A stretch of DNA of 64,000 bases from Paracamarosporium sp. OC-R06-R3 (GCA_019828545.1 JACVRA010000340.1:1-64000), one strand, 5' to 3'; counted from the stretch's first letter, positions 46,418-58,634 are shown. Notes: generated by a model from the letters alone, not told the origin. Translations and numbers: made by a program.

Positions 46418-49400
46418 ATGCAAACAAGCCCTAGATCGTTTGCGATGCCCTCGTTCGGCTCGGTTTTTGGAGAAGACGCACGCAACACCCACCTCAGACC
46501 ATTGCCCAGCGCCGACGGCACAAGCGCACATGGCACAATAACCAGGCCGCATACCAGTGGGAGTCCCCACAGCGCTGTCCCTTTCTCTTCCTTCCACATC
46601 CACCGCGACAGTCGGGACAGCACATCAACCGCATCGTCGGACAACTCGCCCACGACAACTATATCCACCATGGACTCCTCCTCGGTAACAGACCCATCAC
46701 CTGGACCATCGCCCGAGTCACCAGTTGCGAAGACGGTATCTTCGTCTTTTGTTGCCGATTTCCGGTCGCGCAAAACCGACAATGGCTCCCAAGATTCGTC
46801 ACCGAACACTTTCTTCGAGCTCCAGAGGCCTACGACACCAGCGAAGAAACCACGAAATCTCAAGAACCTTGGGATCAACACCTCCACATCCCTAGGCAAC
46901 CTACGCTTGAATCCCACGGCCACTCTTCCAGCGGTAGAAAAGCAAGAGAAAAACAGCTCGGCGCCTCCTTCACCCTCCTTTATTAAGCCTCCGACACCCC
47001 CAAGACGACGACCGTCTAATCTGAGCTTGACCATATCAACACCTGGGAGCCAAGATAACAAGCCTATGCGGTTGATCATACCGTCTACGCCTTCGTTTAA
47101 CCGCCCTGCGCTTCGCCACTTCCAGTCTTCTCCGTCATTACCGCTGTGCTCACCTGCTGTGGGCCCGTCTGGCGGAATGCAACTGCCGTCTCTTCGCCCA
47201 ATCAAAGCGAACCCCCGTGGGCTGTCAGAAGTTCCCTATGAGATGGAGGAAGAGGAAGACCAAGAACCCAACTTCGACATTCCTCAGTCGCGGGAAGAGA
47301 AGCCTGCAGCGTACCCGAATGGCCCTATCCAGATCTATCCCTCGGGAGTTTTCCTCTACTTTGAGCCTACTGCGGAACAAGCTTGCACTTTTGACGTTAT
47401 CGTCAACGTTGCTAGCGAGGTCAAGAACCCTTTCACCACATCGGCTTCCGCCTCTCAAAAAGACCTCGACGCTCGTCGACTAGATGGCCCGCCTGCTGAA
47501 AATCCGGATTTTGCGTCAATCCTCAACAACCCCAAACCAGCTTCCGAACAGCAGAGCGGCAGCTCGCCTACAACGCCAAAAGCCACGCCTGTATTCGAGA
47601 GTCTCCATCCTCCTGAGTATGTGATAGACGGAAAGACACAAAAAACACCCGAGTATATCCACATGATGTGGGAGCACAACACCGACATCGTTTCTGATCT
47701 GTACAGACTGGTGAAGACCATGGATGAGCGAGTACAGCAAGGCAAGCGTGTTCTTGTCCACTGTCAATGTGGTGTTAGCCGCTCGGCTAGTCTGATTGTA
47801 GCCTACGGTCTGTATAAGAATCCTGGAATGAGCGTTCAGGAAGCCTACGACATTGTCAAGAAGAGAAGCAAATGGATAGGTCCTAATATGAACCTCATCA
47901 TGCAGCTTCAGGAATTCCGGAACGGATTGCTCAAAGCCAACGAGAATCGGTCCTTCAACCCTGGTTTTGGTAGACGATCTGCAGGCCTGCCCACAGGTGT
48001 CTCTGTTGCTACAAACCGTCATTCTCCTTTCGACAGAAGCATGCCTACTGGCCCCCGGACTCCTCGTACTGCGCCTTTGCCACCTGAGACTGATATGAAC
48101 CTGCAACGCGCCAGCACTGGTAACATGATTGCGATATCGCCTGGACCTCTATCCGCACCCTCTGGTTCCTCACTCTTCTCCCCCGGATTCCGTCAATCAT
48201 GGGCAGCAAGCCAGACTCAGTTCGATCTGTCGCCTAAATCTTCTCCGGCCGCCACACCGTATGTCGACCCCAAAGGTCACATTGTTCCGGTGTTGGCCAT
48301 AACGGACAATGATGCCTCGGTAATGGACACTTCACCCCCGTCGATGGAAGAGGCGAAAGCACAGCCAAGTGAGGATGAGGCAGGCCTCGAAACACTACCT
48401 GTGCCAAACTTCTCCCGGCAGCTACCTTTTAGGTTATCAGACAGCACTCCTAAACTTGACCGACCTCGCACGTCGCCAAATCTCAGCAGTTTGCTTGCTC
48501 CTTCGCAAGACCATGGCTCGGCTCCTCTGCGGTCTCCTGCTGTGGCAACCTTCAATATACCTTCGCTTGCCCCAGACCATGCGCTAGGTGTCCCGCTGAG
48601 GTCGCCCGCAAAACCAGAGTTTAACCTAAATCCATGGCCAAAGGGTTACGACTCAGATTCTTACTCAAGATCTGACTCGCCGCCACCACCGCCTTTGTCA
48701 CCCAGAACCTTCGATTTCAATGTTCCACACCTAAGCGAGCAGGAAACGGCTGAGTCAAACGAGTGGCCCTATGACCGGCCCCCGTCGACATCTGGGATGC
48801 CTTCTACTGAGGCAAGCACTAAAGATGAAACGGGACCTGAGATAATATCTCCAGTTCGAACGGAGTTCCCTTCAGATGCTTTTGGGCGTGCTACGGATGT
48901 GGTAGAGCAAGAACTAACATCTCCGCGCGCGACTGAGTTCCACATGACACCGCTGAAGCCGAGAGTCGCAGATGAGGATCCGTTTGGCCTTGCATCTCCG
49001 AGAAACTTCGAGTTTCCTAGCAGTATCTTCAAGCATCGCACTTTCGCCCTACGTGAAGCAGAGCTTGAAGCCGACAGTCGACGGCCGTCTTTTCAAGCGA
49101 TTTTGCCGCCCTCTAATTTGGCGCAGCCTGAAAGTGTCAACGGATTCGCTTCATTGAACAGCACGGCACAAGGGCCTCCGGTCATCCATGTACCTGGTTA
49201 TGGTCGACCCAGAAGCGGAGAGATTGATGCCCGTATTGATAGTGTCAGTCCCACAGAGGATGTCGCCTTCTCGGACAGTCCTTTGCCTGCCCTAAAGGCT
49301 TCTCCCCAAGAACCTCCAGTAACTCCAGAGTCTTCAACGCACCCATACCTTTCTACTCCTTCCAAGCAAACTGGTATTCGATCACGATTCTCTTCACCGA

Positions 49401-49741
49401 ACCTCAGAGATCAGCGGAAGCTGCACAAGCTGCAGACTGAGATGGAAGCCATGCTCCCTACTCGCGCTCCTCAACCTACGCAAACTATGGATGACTTAGA
49501 TGCTCTAAAGTCTCCACGTGCAGAAGAATTCACTCGCAACCCGTTCCATTTCGATCTGCGATCTCCAACTGAAGAAGTCAGTCCAGCATCATCGAACGAA
49601 ACGGTCAAAGATGGCCAAAATCGCACCGAGTGGATAGAGAAGCGCCAGTGGACACCACAAAAGTCTCTAGATGAAGACCCACGAAGCCCAGTTCAAACAG
49701 GAAGCAGTCCCATCGTGCGAAATATCTGGGATGTACTCTGA
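46418..49741 (+). CDS. Dual-specificity protein phosphatase, possibly MAP kinase phosphatase (Msg5-like)
   Basis: Intron-free, 1107 residues; an internal ATG at 46445 is an alternative start. Residues 1-290 are disordered and SP/TP-rich. The catalytic domain spans about 300-505: the first strand (IQIYPSGVFLYF.., DVIVNVASEV) is separated by a roughly 70-residue insert (340-410) from YIHMMWEHNTDI, where Asp423 is the likely general acid. The P-loop HCQCGVSRSAS at 448-458 gives Cys449 and Arg455 (HCX5R). AYDIVKKRSKWIGPNMNLIMQLQEF closes the domain. The C-terminal 600 residues hold seven copies of an SP-x4-F motif, one with FEFP (864-867), which fits an FxFP-type MAPK docking site. Role in turning off a MAPK pathway is inferred from this and from the fold. 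Confidence 0.88.
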   Translation: MQTSPRSFAMPSFGSVFGEDARNTHLRPLPSADGTSAHGTITRPHTSGSPHSAVPFSSFHIHRDSRDSTSTASSDNSPTTTISTMDSSSVTDPSPGPSPESPVAKTVSSSFVADFRSRKTDNGSQDSSPNTFFELQRPTTPAKKPRNLKNLGINTSTSLGNLRLNPTATLPAVEKQEKNSSAPPSPSFIKPPTPPRRRPSNLSLTISTPGSQDNKPMRLIIPSTPSFNRPALRHFQSSPSLPLCSPAVGPSGGMQLPSLRPIKANPRGLSEVPYEMEEEEDQEPNFDIPQSREEKPAAYPNGPIQIYPSGVFLYFEPTAEQACTFDVIVNVASEVKNPFTTSASASQKDLDARRLDGPPAENPDFASILNNPKPASEQQSGSSPTTPKATPVFESLHPPEYVIDGKTQKTPEYIHMMWEHNTDIVSDLYRLVKTMDERVQQGKRVLVHCQCGVSRSASLIVAYGLYKNPGMSVQEAYDIVKKRSKWIGPNMNLIMQLQEFRNGLLKANENRSFNPGFGRRSAGLPTGVSVATNRHSPFDRSMPTGPRTPRTAPLPPETDMNLQRASTGNMIAISPGPLSAPSGSSLFSPGFRQSWAASQTQFDLSPKSSPAATPYVDPKGHIVPVLAITDNDASVMDTSPPSMEEAKAQPSEDEAGLETLPVPNFSRQLPFRLSDSTPKLDRPRTSPNLSSLLAPSQDHGSAPLRSPAVATFNIPSLAPDHALGVPLRSPAKPEFNLNPWPKGYDSDSYSRSDSPPPPPLSPRTFDFNVPHLSEQETAESNEWPYDRPPSTSGMPSTEASTKDETGPEIISPVRTEFPSDAFGRATDVVEQELTSPRATEFHMTPLKPRVADEDPFGLASPRNFEFPSSIFKHRTFALREAELEADSRRPSFQAILPPSNLAQPESVNGFASLNSTAQGPPVIHVPGYGRPRSGEIDARIDSVSPTEDVAFSDSPLPALKASPQEPPVTPESSTHPYLSTPSKQTGIRSRFSSPNLRDQRKLHKLQTEMEAMLPTRAPQPTQTMDDLDALKSPRAEEFTRNPFHFDLRSPTEEVSPASSNETVKDGQNRTEWIEKRQWTPQKSLDEDPRSPVQTGSSPIVRNIWDVL

Positions 49742-52700
49742 GCACACATCATCACGTCAGCGCCTCCCAGAACCGTTCCAGACTAGTAGTTACGAAAAGT
49801 AGCTGCGGTTCTGCAACGGAGAGATGTACAAGTTGCGACGTCACCTAGGTGATTTCCCGGCAGAACACATGCTGTAAAGAGGAGCTACAGACCGCATTGC
49901 TCAAGTTTCTTGACCGACGGCACGCGCATTATCTTTTGTTGGGGATCAATGCAACAGTCCTCGGTTGTTGACTCCAAGCCACCAACACAAGGCGCTCACA
50001 TCCTCCGTCACTACGAAGCATCGGTAGATAGAGAGAAGTCGCGTGCATCGTGGTATTCACACAGCTCTTGTGCACAGAAGCCGCTCGTCACATTTACATT
50101 GCTTTCGCATAGCGCAATTAGCATTTTCCCCTTCTCCTTCGATTCTTCTATGAATTTCCTCTTTCACATTTTTTCTTATGGAGGTATAGCAAAGGCAAGG
50201 CATACACCCTTACTTAATGTTCTAGTATCTAGTCTCTAGTACACGCGAACCTCCACCACGCTCTTTACGCCTTTCACACCAACATCATCTCCTACCACAC
50301 ATACACACACATTCTCTGTACCTCTCCTACCCGAACCATACTGTCATACCCTCTGTCATCAACCACTTTTCTCTGTTACGAAGTTTACGCTGCGCTACGG
50401 CGAGCAAAGAAGACGCACCAACCTGTGCTTTCTCTTCAACCTCCGACCTGTATATACGGTGCGCGGGATTGATTTGGGCGCAACGGGTGGACTGCACTCT
50501 TGCATCTCTTATGTCGTTTCTTTCCTTTCACTTGTTCACGTTTGGATCGCGCATTGATCGTCCCAAGGGACCGATCAGGAAGGCTTTGGATAGCCTTGGA
50601 GTACGCTGTTGGATGGGCAACGGATTTGGTGATGGGTCGGTCCCCGAAAAGTACCCCACGTTGAGGCGAGGGTGTCTCACGGAGCTTCTTTTTTGGGCTT
50701 CTTTTGTCATGTGAATTCAGGATTCGGGGACTCACTCCATCGGTATAGGTGATTTAATCTATACTTCAGTACATTTTAGTGCTTTGTTGTGATGGGTGTG
50801 TGTGATGACATTGCTACCGTGAAATGTGATGGTGATGGACAGAACCGTATCCTGGGTAATGATGAAGAGGTCCATCATCACGTTCGTTTAGGGCGCTGTC
50901 GCGTAGGTGGACCGGCGAGGAGCTTGCTTCAGCTCGTAGACGGAGCAACAGCAGGAGCCGCGCCATAGGCTGTGGCATCGTCTTTTCGATCCTCAGGCGC
51001 CATCCGATGGCATTCGTCTAGTTTTATTTCGCCTCAAGGCTGGTCGTGCAGGGAAGAGCTAAGTAGAGACTCGGGAGGTTTTTATAGCACAAAGCCATCG
51101 GGGTCCAGAACTTATAATTTGGAGATTATCGGCTTGATAAACATTTTTCCGTCTCCTAGGTAGTGGCACTGCGTGGTCCCACACGTTTAAGCTTCCATGT
51201 TTATCTTGCGATTGTAGTTTGGGCAAGGGTGCCGCGAGGACATATTGCGACGAATGGGCAGTTTTGGTCGACGAGATACCATATACTCATCGGTCATTTC
51301 TTTTTGTTTCTTTATTCGGGTGGTTGGTTGAGTGGTAAGGAATAAATCCAGAAGCTGAATGTTTGAGAGGCAAGAAGAGGACGAGCATGTATCCAGCTTT
51401 CGATAATGTTGTTGTGTGGCCAGTTGGGTGTGGGCACACATACGTCGTCAGGCTAGAACTTTTGGGTGGTGGGATCAGGGTGTTTTATTGGAAGGCGAGG
51501 CAGACACATGAACGTCTTGTCGCAGGGCTTTTAGAGAGCGCATTTGTTGTTGGATTCCATTGTTTTAGACAGAGATTACTGTGGAAGCGTAAAGAGTGAA
51601 CTGAGGGCGAAGGAGGTGGGTTTTATAGTGTTGTTCGTCTAATCTTTGTGATTTTGTGACGGGGCGGAGGGACATAGCCAGTCCGTAAGTGAGTTTATCT
51701 TTATCGCTGGGAGAGATGTTCGAACGAGGGGGGGTGAATTCATGGACGTGATGTTTGCCTGTTTCGACTTTTTCTTCTTTCTTTTATGAGCTTGAGGATA
51801 CACATCGTTATGGAATATAGAGCTTTCGAGCAAAGCTCGTGAGAGCTAGCTGCTGGATATTTTAAATAGCTGGTGACTGCTGCATGTAATTGTGATTCGC
51901 CAATGTATTGCTACATGTCGAACTTTGTAATCCAGTGCCATCCAAACAAGCATAGAATTGATCGATTGGCGTTTTCGTATGTTGGGAAAGTATTTGCAAT
52001 TAGACTTTGCAAACCAACAGAGAGGTGCTCATGCAGCCTGTGCACGCCCGTTTTGTGATTTGTTTTTGTGATGCAGCTAATTCACAACACAAGAACATTG
52101 AATTTATCAACAAGAGCATGCTGGGAGAGAACATCAGAGTCTCCTTCATCCATTTTTTCTCGAATATCGAGTTGAGGAGCTGTGAGGAAGAGAACGACTT
52201 CAACTGAAGAGAGTCCCCATCATAACTGTTAAACTTGACTTGAAGTTACTTTGGATGGAAGTCTCCATGTATTTAAAGGATTGATGTTTTATTTCCACTG
52301 TCATAGACCCATTGCTGGTTGTTCGAACGCATCAAAAATAGATTTCTCTATTTTTGAAAGCCGCAACCAAGGCACATGAAGTCTCTTCGATCTCCTTTCG
52401 GGACAGGGAACATGCTGACTCATGAATATGTTTACAATCAGAGTCCAAGCTGCGAGGTGGTGTGTGGAATATTCCTTCGTGAATTGGGCAGTATTTATAC
52501 TCCAGCGTCGGATCTCAATTGATTCGCACGATATAAAATTGTCTTAAAGGTGTTTTTCGACAGATCGGTCTGCTCTATAAGACCTTGGCTTTCAAACCTA
52601 TCGAAGATCATGATCTCCAGCTTGTGAATGGCCCAATCCACCGAGAAAAACACGTTTTGTATGTCCGCAACGAATTTTGACAGACCATACAGTCCTGGTC

Positions 52701-55700
52701 GTCCGGGGTTCATTCCAGTTGGACAAGGATGTGTGGAGTAGTATGAAGAACACTTGGTGAGCACAACGAGTGTTTTTATACCTTTTTGTGTTTTGTATGA
52801 GGTAAGCTATAATCGTGTCTTTGCTCATTTGACGAGTAGTAGATGGCGAGCTTCATCTCCAACACCAGTCTATAGATAGTAACTAAGGATATCGCGTATG
52901 GCGTTCTCTGATTGACTTGGATCGTTAACACAAACATTATGGCTCTTATCTATATGCAGTGCTTTGACACACTAGGAAGTGCGGCGCGACGAGACCTTTG
53001 TGTTGCGCACGCAGTAATAGCTCGGTTCGAGTATTTTACACGAAGATAGTAGTCTTCTTCGCAGAAAATGACTGAGTTTGGCAGTCATCGACAAAAATCG
53101 CATAACGTGTACGTCAATTGGTTTCGGAAGCATTTGTATTCATGTACATGTAGAACAAAATTTAGGAGGGAAACGTCATATATCTCGAGCATCACTTCCA
53201 GTGCTGCCCATAGGAATTGCTATAGTGTAAAGAAGAGAAGACTATGAAATTACTAAAACTATATATCCACGGTGAGCACGGGCTCTGGTGCACGTGAAAT
53301 GTGCTTAACAAGCTCTAGCTCGCAGTTTCTATGAGCCTGGAGTGGCGAGTTCACATTCCTCTGTCTGTTTCAAATATCCTACAAGCAGGCGTCATGTGGA
53401 CTCATGTTAATCGAAATTGTTCTTCAGTTCCTATGGTAGAGATCATGAATGCGTATGTCCGCGTTTCACATGCACACGCAGCCCGTCTTCTTTGAGAAGC
53501 GGAAAGCTCCTGGCTATTTTAAGACCTAAGATAAACTTTCACAGCTATGTAAAAAGAGATTTGATTTAGGAACATGAAAATAATGCTCTTCACACTTCAG
53601 AGCTCAATGAATGTTGCAAGTTGCGTGTACTTGAAGACAAGATTTAATCCAAGTATTTATACTTGAACATCATACGAAATTGGGTTGAACTAGACATTGC
53701 GTATTTACACCGATATATTACGATGATATGGAACATCATCGTTGTTCGGCCATTGCCACAGTTGAATTGGGCTTGGAACACCCACCGGAAAAACACATAG
53801 CCAATGCAAATGTGAACTTGACGCATACCTAGACTTTCTACTGCTTTTGAAAGCGCGAAACCTCCGACCGCGCCTATAGTCTTTCGCCAGACCAAAGGTA
53901 TTGGATGAGGTTAGTGGCAGTGAAATACACCAACAACCAATACTAATCTTACTATCCTGGCACAATTGCAGAAAACTAGGGCGTGGAGCAAGACACGGCA
54001 CCCCCGTAGGCCTTCGATGCTGTCGTTTCTTCGAGCACTTGTAGACCGAAGGCTGGAGTTGTGTGTGGACGAAGAAAGGGAGTTGAACGAGTACTAAACT
54101 TCATCCACGCAAAATTAATGCCTGAGTGTGAAATAAACATTCTGCGAAGAGGCTCAGTAATGTTGGTTCTGGTACTGCTGTCAACGATGATGATGTCATA
54201 GAGAAATGCAAAAACTGCGTGGCGGTCCGCATGTAGCATCATGATATACGTAAAAGGGCTGCATTTTCTGAGTGATGATTGATTCGTAGCTCCACCCACT
54301 CTCCAACAAATTTCCGTGTACGAAACCGTCATATACCGCTTACCAGCCCATGTAGTAAGCATGTTTCAACCTGAGGTCTTTAGAACTGGAACTGAAACTT
54401 GTGTAAGTTTGAAGAGAACAAAGTAGAAATAACATATGTAAACTGAACTATGACAGTGCGAGATAACGATAATGATTGGAAAAAAAGTATCTCTCGTGTG
54501 GCTTATAGCATCATCATCGAACCTAGTCCACAACGCCGGGATCTCAAGCATGTAGAACATGCAAAGCAGCTACCAGAAACCTGACATTGCATCATATGTG
54601 TATTTTCATGCCTTCATCAGACCTGCAAATACTACTATCACAAATAGGGTAATCGCCAGCTAGGAATGCGCCCAAGGCTTCACTGGAGTATCGTAAGCCC
54701 GTTCCGCTTGGTTATACGTGTATAAATACCACTTACTTCTGCCTGCCTGGTTCTGAATTACACAACCTCCCGTTCGTTTCCATGTTGGAATTGGAATAAA
54801 AACTCTAGGAACAGACCCCCGTGTGAGATGGCTCCATCTTTGAAACCCGAGACAAGCACGGAGTATGTGCTTGGGAAGAACCTCTGCCTCCTCACACACA
54901 CAAAACCCACGCACTCCGCTCGTGTGTCTTCTTGGGCCAACTTAGCCCAGCACCAGAACCGCACTAAAAATAGGTGATGTGAGCTAGACCTCTTTGTCAG
55001 AGAAAAAAGAGGCAGGTACAGAACTGGTTCATCGAGAGACTCTGCCTGCTTGTCGCCTAGGCATAAAAACCACTCACTTCTCTCCTTCTCTCTTTAGTTC
55101 TAAGCCACACACCTTCTACATCCCTATCCGTGGCACTAAAACACACCCACTGATGAAATATGTGCTTTGGAAGCGTCTTAAAAGAAATGAAACTCAGATC
55201 TACATATTCTTTTCGAAAGGAGGACTTTATTTCACACATGCAAGAACCGCCCGCTTGTGCTCTCACGTCTTCTCGAGCCATACAACCTGCCACCTCCCTT
55301 AGCTCATCCAAAATTAAAGACAGACTATTGTCTACATGCACTGGGAGCAATTCTTCGAGGCAAAAACCATGATGTGGAGTCTGCTCCCCTGAAGAACTTT
55401 ACCTCATAAAGCATGTTCCAAAACCCAAATTCTCCGTTCATATCCTCCTGGTTCACAATCCTTACCACCCTCAGTACAACGTACTAAAGTTCCAAGATGT
55501 CCATTATATGTGCTCTGAAAGCGTTTCTTTCAAGATGAGAGCTAAGACAGCCATGTTATTGGGTTAGAACTCCACAACCATATAAAAATACCCACCTTTT
55601 CCTCCATTCTTCGGGACCGAGCCGCAAAACCTCCTACCTTCCTCAGCTCGCCCCAACACTAAAACCTCACTGCGAACAAAACCATGTGCGCTGGTCCCGC

Positions 55701-56879
55701 TCTTAAAACCAAAGGCAGGTCACAAACACATCCATGGGGAGAGACTCTTTCTACTGGCGCAAGTTTAAAAACATTGCTGGCACGCCTGCATGTCTTTCTG
55801 GGCTTCATAGCTCTACGTCGTTCAGCACAGCAATACGACAAAGTCAAGGGGTTTATGTCCGCGGGAGTTCTCATTTACTTCACCATTATCCTAAGCCAAA
55901 AGTCCTAAAATGTATCGATGATGTGCGCTGGATCTCTCTCCCGAAATGCAGACAAGAAGAAATATGTCCGCCGGCACCAGCTTTTGGCTTTCTCAATCAA
56001 ACTGGATAATCATCCATGCTCGGTGGAGCGTCTCCCTTCCCAGCACCACAACGGATACATCACCACAAATGCTAAATAAAAGTTCGAACGGGACATTAAC
56101 ATTTGCCGGCGGCACCTCTTGCCCACCACACTCAAAAACTTACTAAGCACTCTACATGCCACTGTCCCATTCAACACAAAAACCCAAACAAGATAACGAT
56201 CCAGAATTCGCAAAATCGTGGCTAATGTGCTGGGGTCCCGCTCGAAAGACAAATATAAACAAGCGATGTTTCGTCGGCAGCAGCAGAGAACTAAAACCCA
56301 ATCGCAGAGGGGGAATGTGCGCTGAAGCCGTCTCTTGGACAAAGCAAGAACACAAATACAAGAAAAACGTTCCGGGAGGACTCGACTTGCTCGTGTATGA
56401 AAAAGCAATCTATTTGCATTTAACTCCCTGTTGCAAAGTAAATGATCTTTGTGTCATGCGTGCGGCAGATTGGGATTTTCGTAGGAAGGAGGAGGGGTGT
56501 TCGTGGTGCTGTGATGTGCTTCATCATTACTGGATGATGAGTGTTATGGACGGTGTATGTGGCATCTAAATACCTACACCACGCCCTAAAAGCTTGTTGG
56601 GTTGGGGTTGTCATGGTCAATTGAGGCTCACTTCACGTACTTGCACATTCCATGCACGCTCTTGATGTAAGAAAGAGATAGATATATATGTCTTCTTCTC
56701 CGTCTGCAATCTCGAAACACGATCCGTGTTCCATAACGCGGTAATACCATAGTAAAATCCCTTTTCGCCATCACGCACCCTACAAATACAAATTCAATAT
56801 TACACGCCTACGCCCCTACTCCCAACTCAATCCTAGGATATCGTATCACCTCCCTATTCACTCATCCATCCACACCAAC
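49742..56879. other. 7.1-kb gene-poor stretch
   Basis: No frame with recognisable domain or splice structure on either strand. From about 51.8 to 54.7 kb the DNA is AT-richer than the genic parts. The right part holds the degenerate tandem array listed separately. No transposon protein recognised. Confidence 0.5.
54970..55930 (+). repeat. Degenerate tandem array, period about 172 bp
   Basis: A landmark resembling ATGTGCTTTGGAAGC recurs at 55160, 55336, 55508, 55684 and (weaker) 55855, spaced 176, 172, 176 and 171 bp; a related one lies near 54977. About 50 bp before each is a second landmark resembling ACCTCCTACCTTCCTCAGCTC at 55111, 55286, 55458 and 55629, spaced 175, 172 and 171 bp. Two landmarks moving with the same period argue for old tandem duplication. 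Less regular copies of the first landmark continue at 55921, 56228 and 56318. Confidence 0.5.
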
Positions 56880-57502
56880 CTACCTATCCAACGCCGCCCA
56901 AACGGCGCACAAAACGCCCACACCCGTAACCGCCGTCCGCCCCAAGTGCCACACCGTCCACCTATCAATCAGTCCCTTCACCGAGTCATTCTCCGCAACA
57001 CCCACTTTGTCGTCCAGCGCAAGGGTATCCACTTTGCCGAAGAGCTTATCGTTTATGGGCCCGAGAAAGAAGAGAGTGTACGGGATGATAGAGGGGAAGA
57101 TGAGGGTAGCGGCGACGTTGAGCTTGAAGGGGAGGGAGGAGGAGTCTTCTGTTTGGGATGTTAGTTTTGCTTGTTGAGAGAGCGGGAGGGAAAGACACAT
57201 ACGGTTATATGCGACGTAGGCGGTGGATGCGGCTGCGAGGAGGGAGCAGGTGATGCCGAAGTTCTTTCCGAGGTTGAATACTTTCTTCCATTGGCGGGCG
57301 GCGAGGGGGGCCGGGGCCTCGAGGACGGCGGGGATGGCGACGAAGGCGATGGTTGCGTTGCCGCCGAGGAGGTAGGTCGATGTTGTTATTCCGATGCTGC
57401 GGGGTGTTAGTTTTATCGGAGGGGGTGGTTGAGAAGGGCGTCGTACGCTTGGGCGATGAGGATCCCCGTTGGGGGCCGCTCGTTGAGGAAGATTGCTGCC
57501 AT
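56880..57502 (-). CDS. DUF1772 (anthrone oxygenase-like) integral membrane protein
   Basis: Exons 57502-57447, 57396-57203, 57148-56880; introns 50 bp (GTACGA..CAG) and 54 bp (GTATGT..CAG). 172 residues with about four hydrophobic segments (roughly 12-45, 66-83, 94-112, 150-170). GITTSTYLLGGNATIAFVAIP, ARQWKKVFNLGKNFG, IFPSIIPYTLFFLGPIND and the C-terminal RWTVWHLGRTAVTGVG follow the DUF1772 pattern. Some members of this family are noranthrone oxygenases of polyketide pathways (HypC-like), but most have no known role, and there is no polyketide synthase in view. Confidence 0.85.
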
Positions 57503-58056
57503 TGTGAGCAGTGGAGGTTAGTTTGTAGAAGATTGATTGATGGGTGTTTGAGCAGAGGAGTTCTTAGGGTTGCTTATGGCTCCCTTGGTGGTTGATATGG
57601 GGCCTGGTAATTGAAGCGGAGGTCGGAGCGCGCTAGATACCGCGCGACGTCATTCGGCTCCGATGGTACGCGACGACTACGCGATTTATCCCGCAATAGG
57701 GCATGGGTGTCTTGCTGTATGCTGCATATCGTCTAGTTTGTACGCATGTAAAGAGGGCGGCGAGACTGCGCGCATGCTCGGTCATGGCGTCGATGTTGGT
57801 GCCTCAAAAGCGTCGCGCATTTGAAACGAGCGCGTCGGAAACGCATGCGGAGAGACAGATGGTGTCAAGAGCACACATCGACGCTTCGAATCTACTTCAT
57901 CGCTTGCGCAACAAAGGTCATAATTTGAAATAAGATCGGAGTTTCGCTGTTCAGGTCAGCAACAGCATTTCCAACACAGCCACGCCGCGACTCCGAGATC
58001 AACGACCCATAAGGTCGATTGCGCACCATCCCGACCCTAAGAATTGAGTAACAAAC
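57503..58056. other. Divergent intergenic region
   Basis: Promoters of the DUF1772 gene and of the following small gene. No other feature seen. Confidence 0.5.
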
Positions 58057-58634
58057 ATGTTTTGTAAGTCACGACTCACTCCGAAGACCTGGGCGAAGCT
58101 GACGTTCAAGCGTTCAACACAACGGCAAAACTGCACCACGTCACGCCTCTCCCGGCAGGCACGTCGTTAGAAGCGGCCATCGAAAAGCTGCAGAACCACG
58201 ATTTGCTCTTACACCTCGACCCCGAGTTACACCACTACGAGACATTACCGGTCGACGATGCAGCGCCAAACACAAAGCGATACAAGGTGACGGACCACAT
58301 GCACACGCTGCCGAAAGGGCTGTGGGACACGACCGTCACATTTGAGTCGCAAATAACCAACACGGAGGACGGCGTGATATGGGTGATCAAGGCTCCACTG
58401 GGACTCGTGCAGCAGACTAAGTGGACGATAATGAGGAACGCAGACGTAGGCAAGGGCAAGGAGAAAGCGGTCGACGACGACGAGGAGAAGAGCGAGTGGA
58501 GCCTGGTAGAAGAGGTCGAGATCAAGGCGTCGAGGCTGCTGGTCGGCACGGTCAAGGGGAAGTGCGAGGAGAACTGGAGAGGGATCCACGGCAGGTTTGT
58601 CGGGCATTTGCAGGGTGTGCCGGTGAAAGGCTGA
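58057..58634 (+). CDS. Small conserved-looking protein, DUF7053-like
   Basis: Exons 58057-58063 (only 7 nt: ATG, TTT and one base) and 58111-58634; intron 47 bp (GTAAGT..AAG, GCTGAC branch-like). 176 residues, MFSFNTTAKLHHVTPLP. The short first exon is needed because an in-frame stop at 58065-58067 precedes exon 2 and its first internal ATG falls about 70 residues in. The body alternates strands (YKVTDHMHTLP, WDTTVTFESQI, GVIWVIKAPLGLVQQTKWTI) and ends in a helix (CEENWRGIHGRFVGHL), like the START-related fold of the fungal DUF7053 family. Family assignment is from memory; function unknown. Confidence 0.7.
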
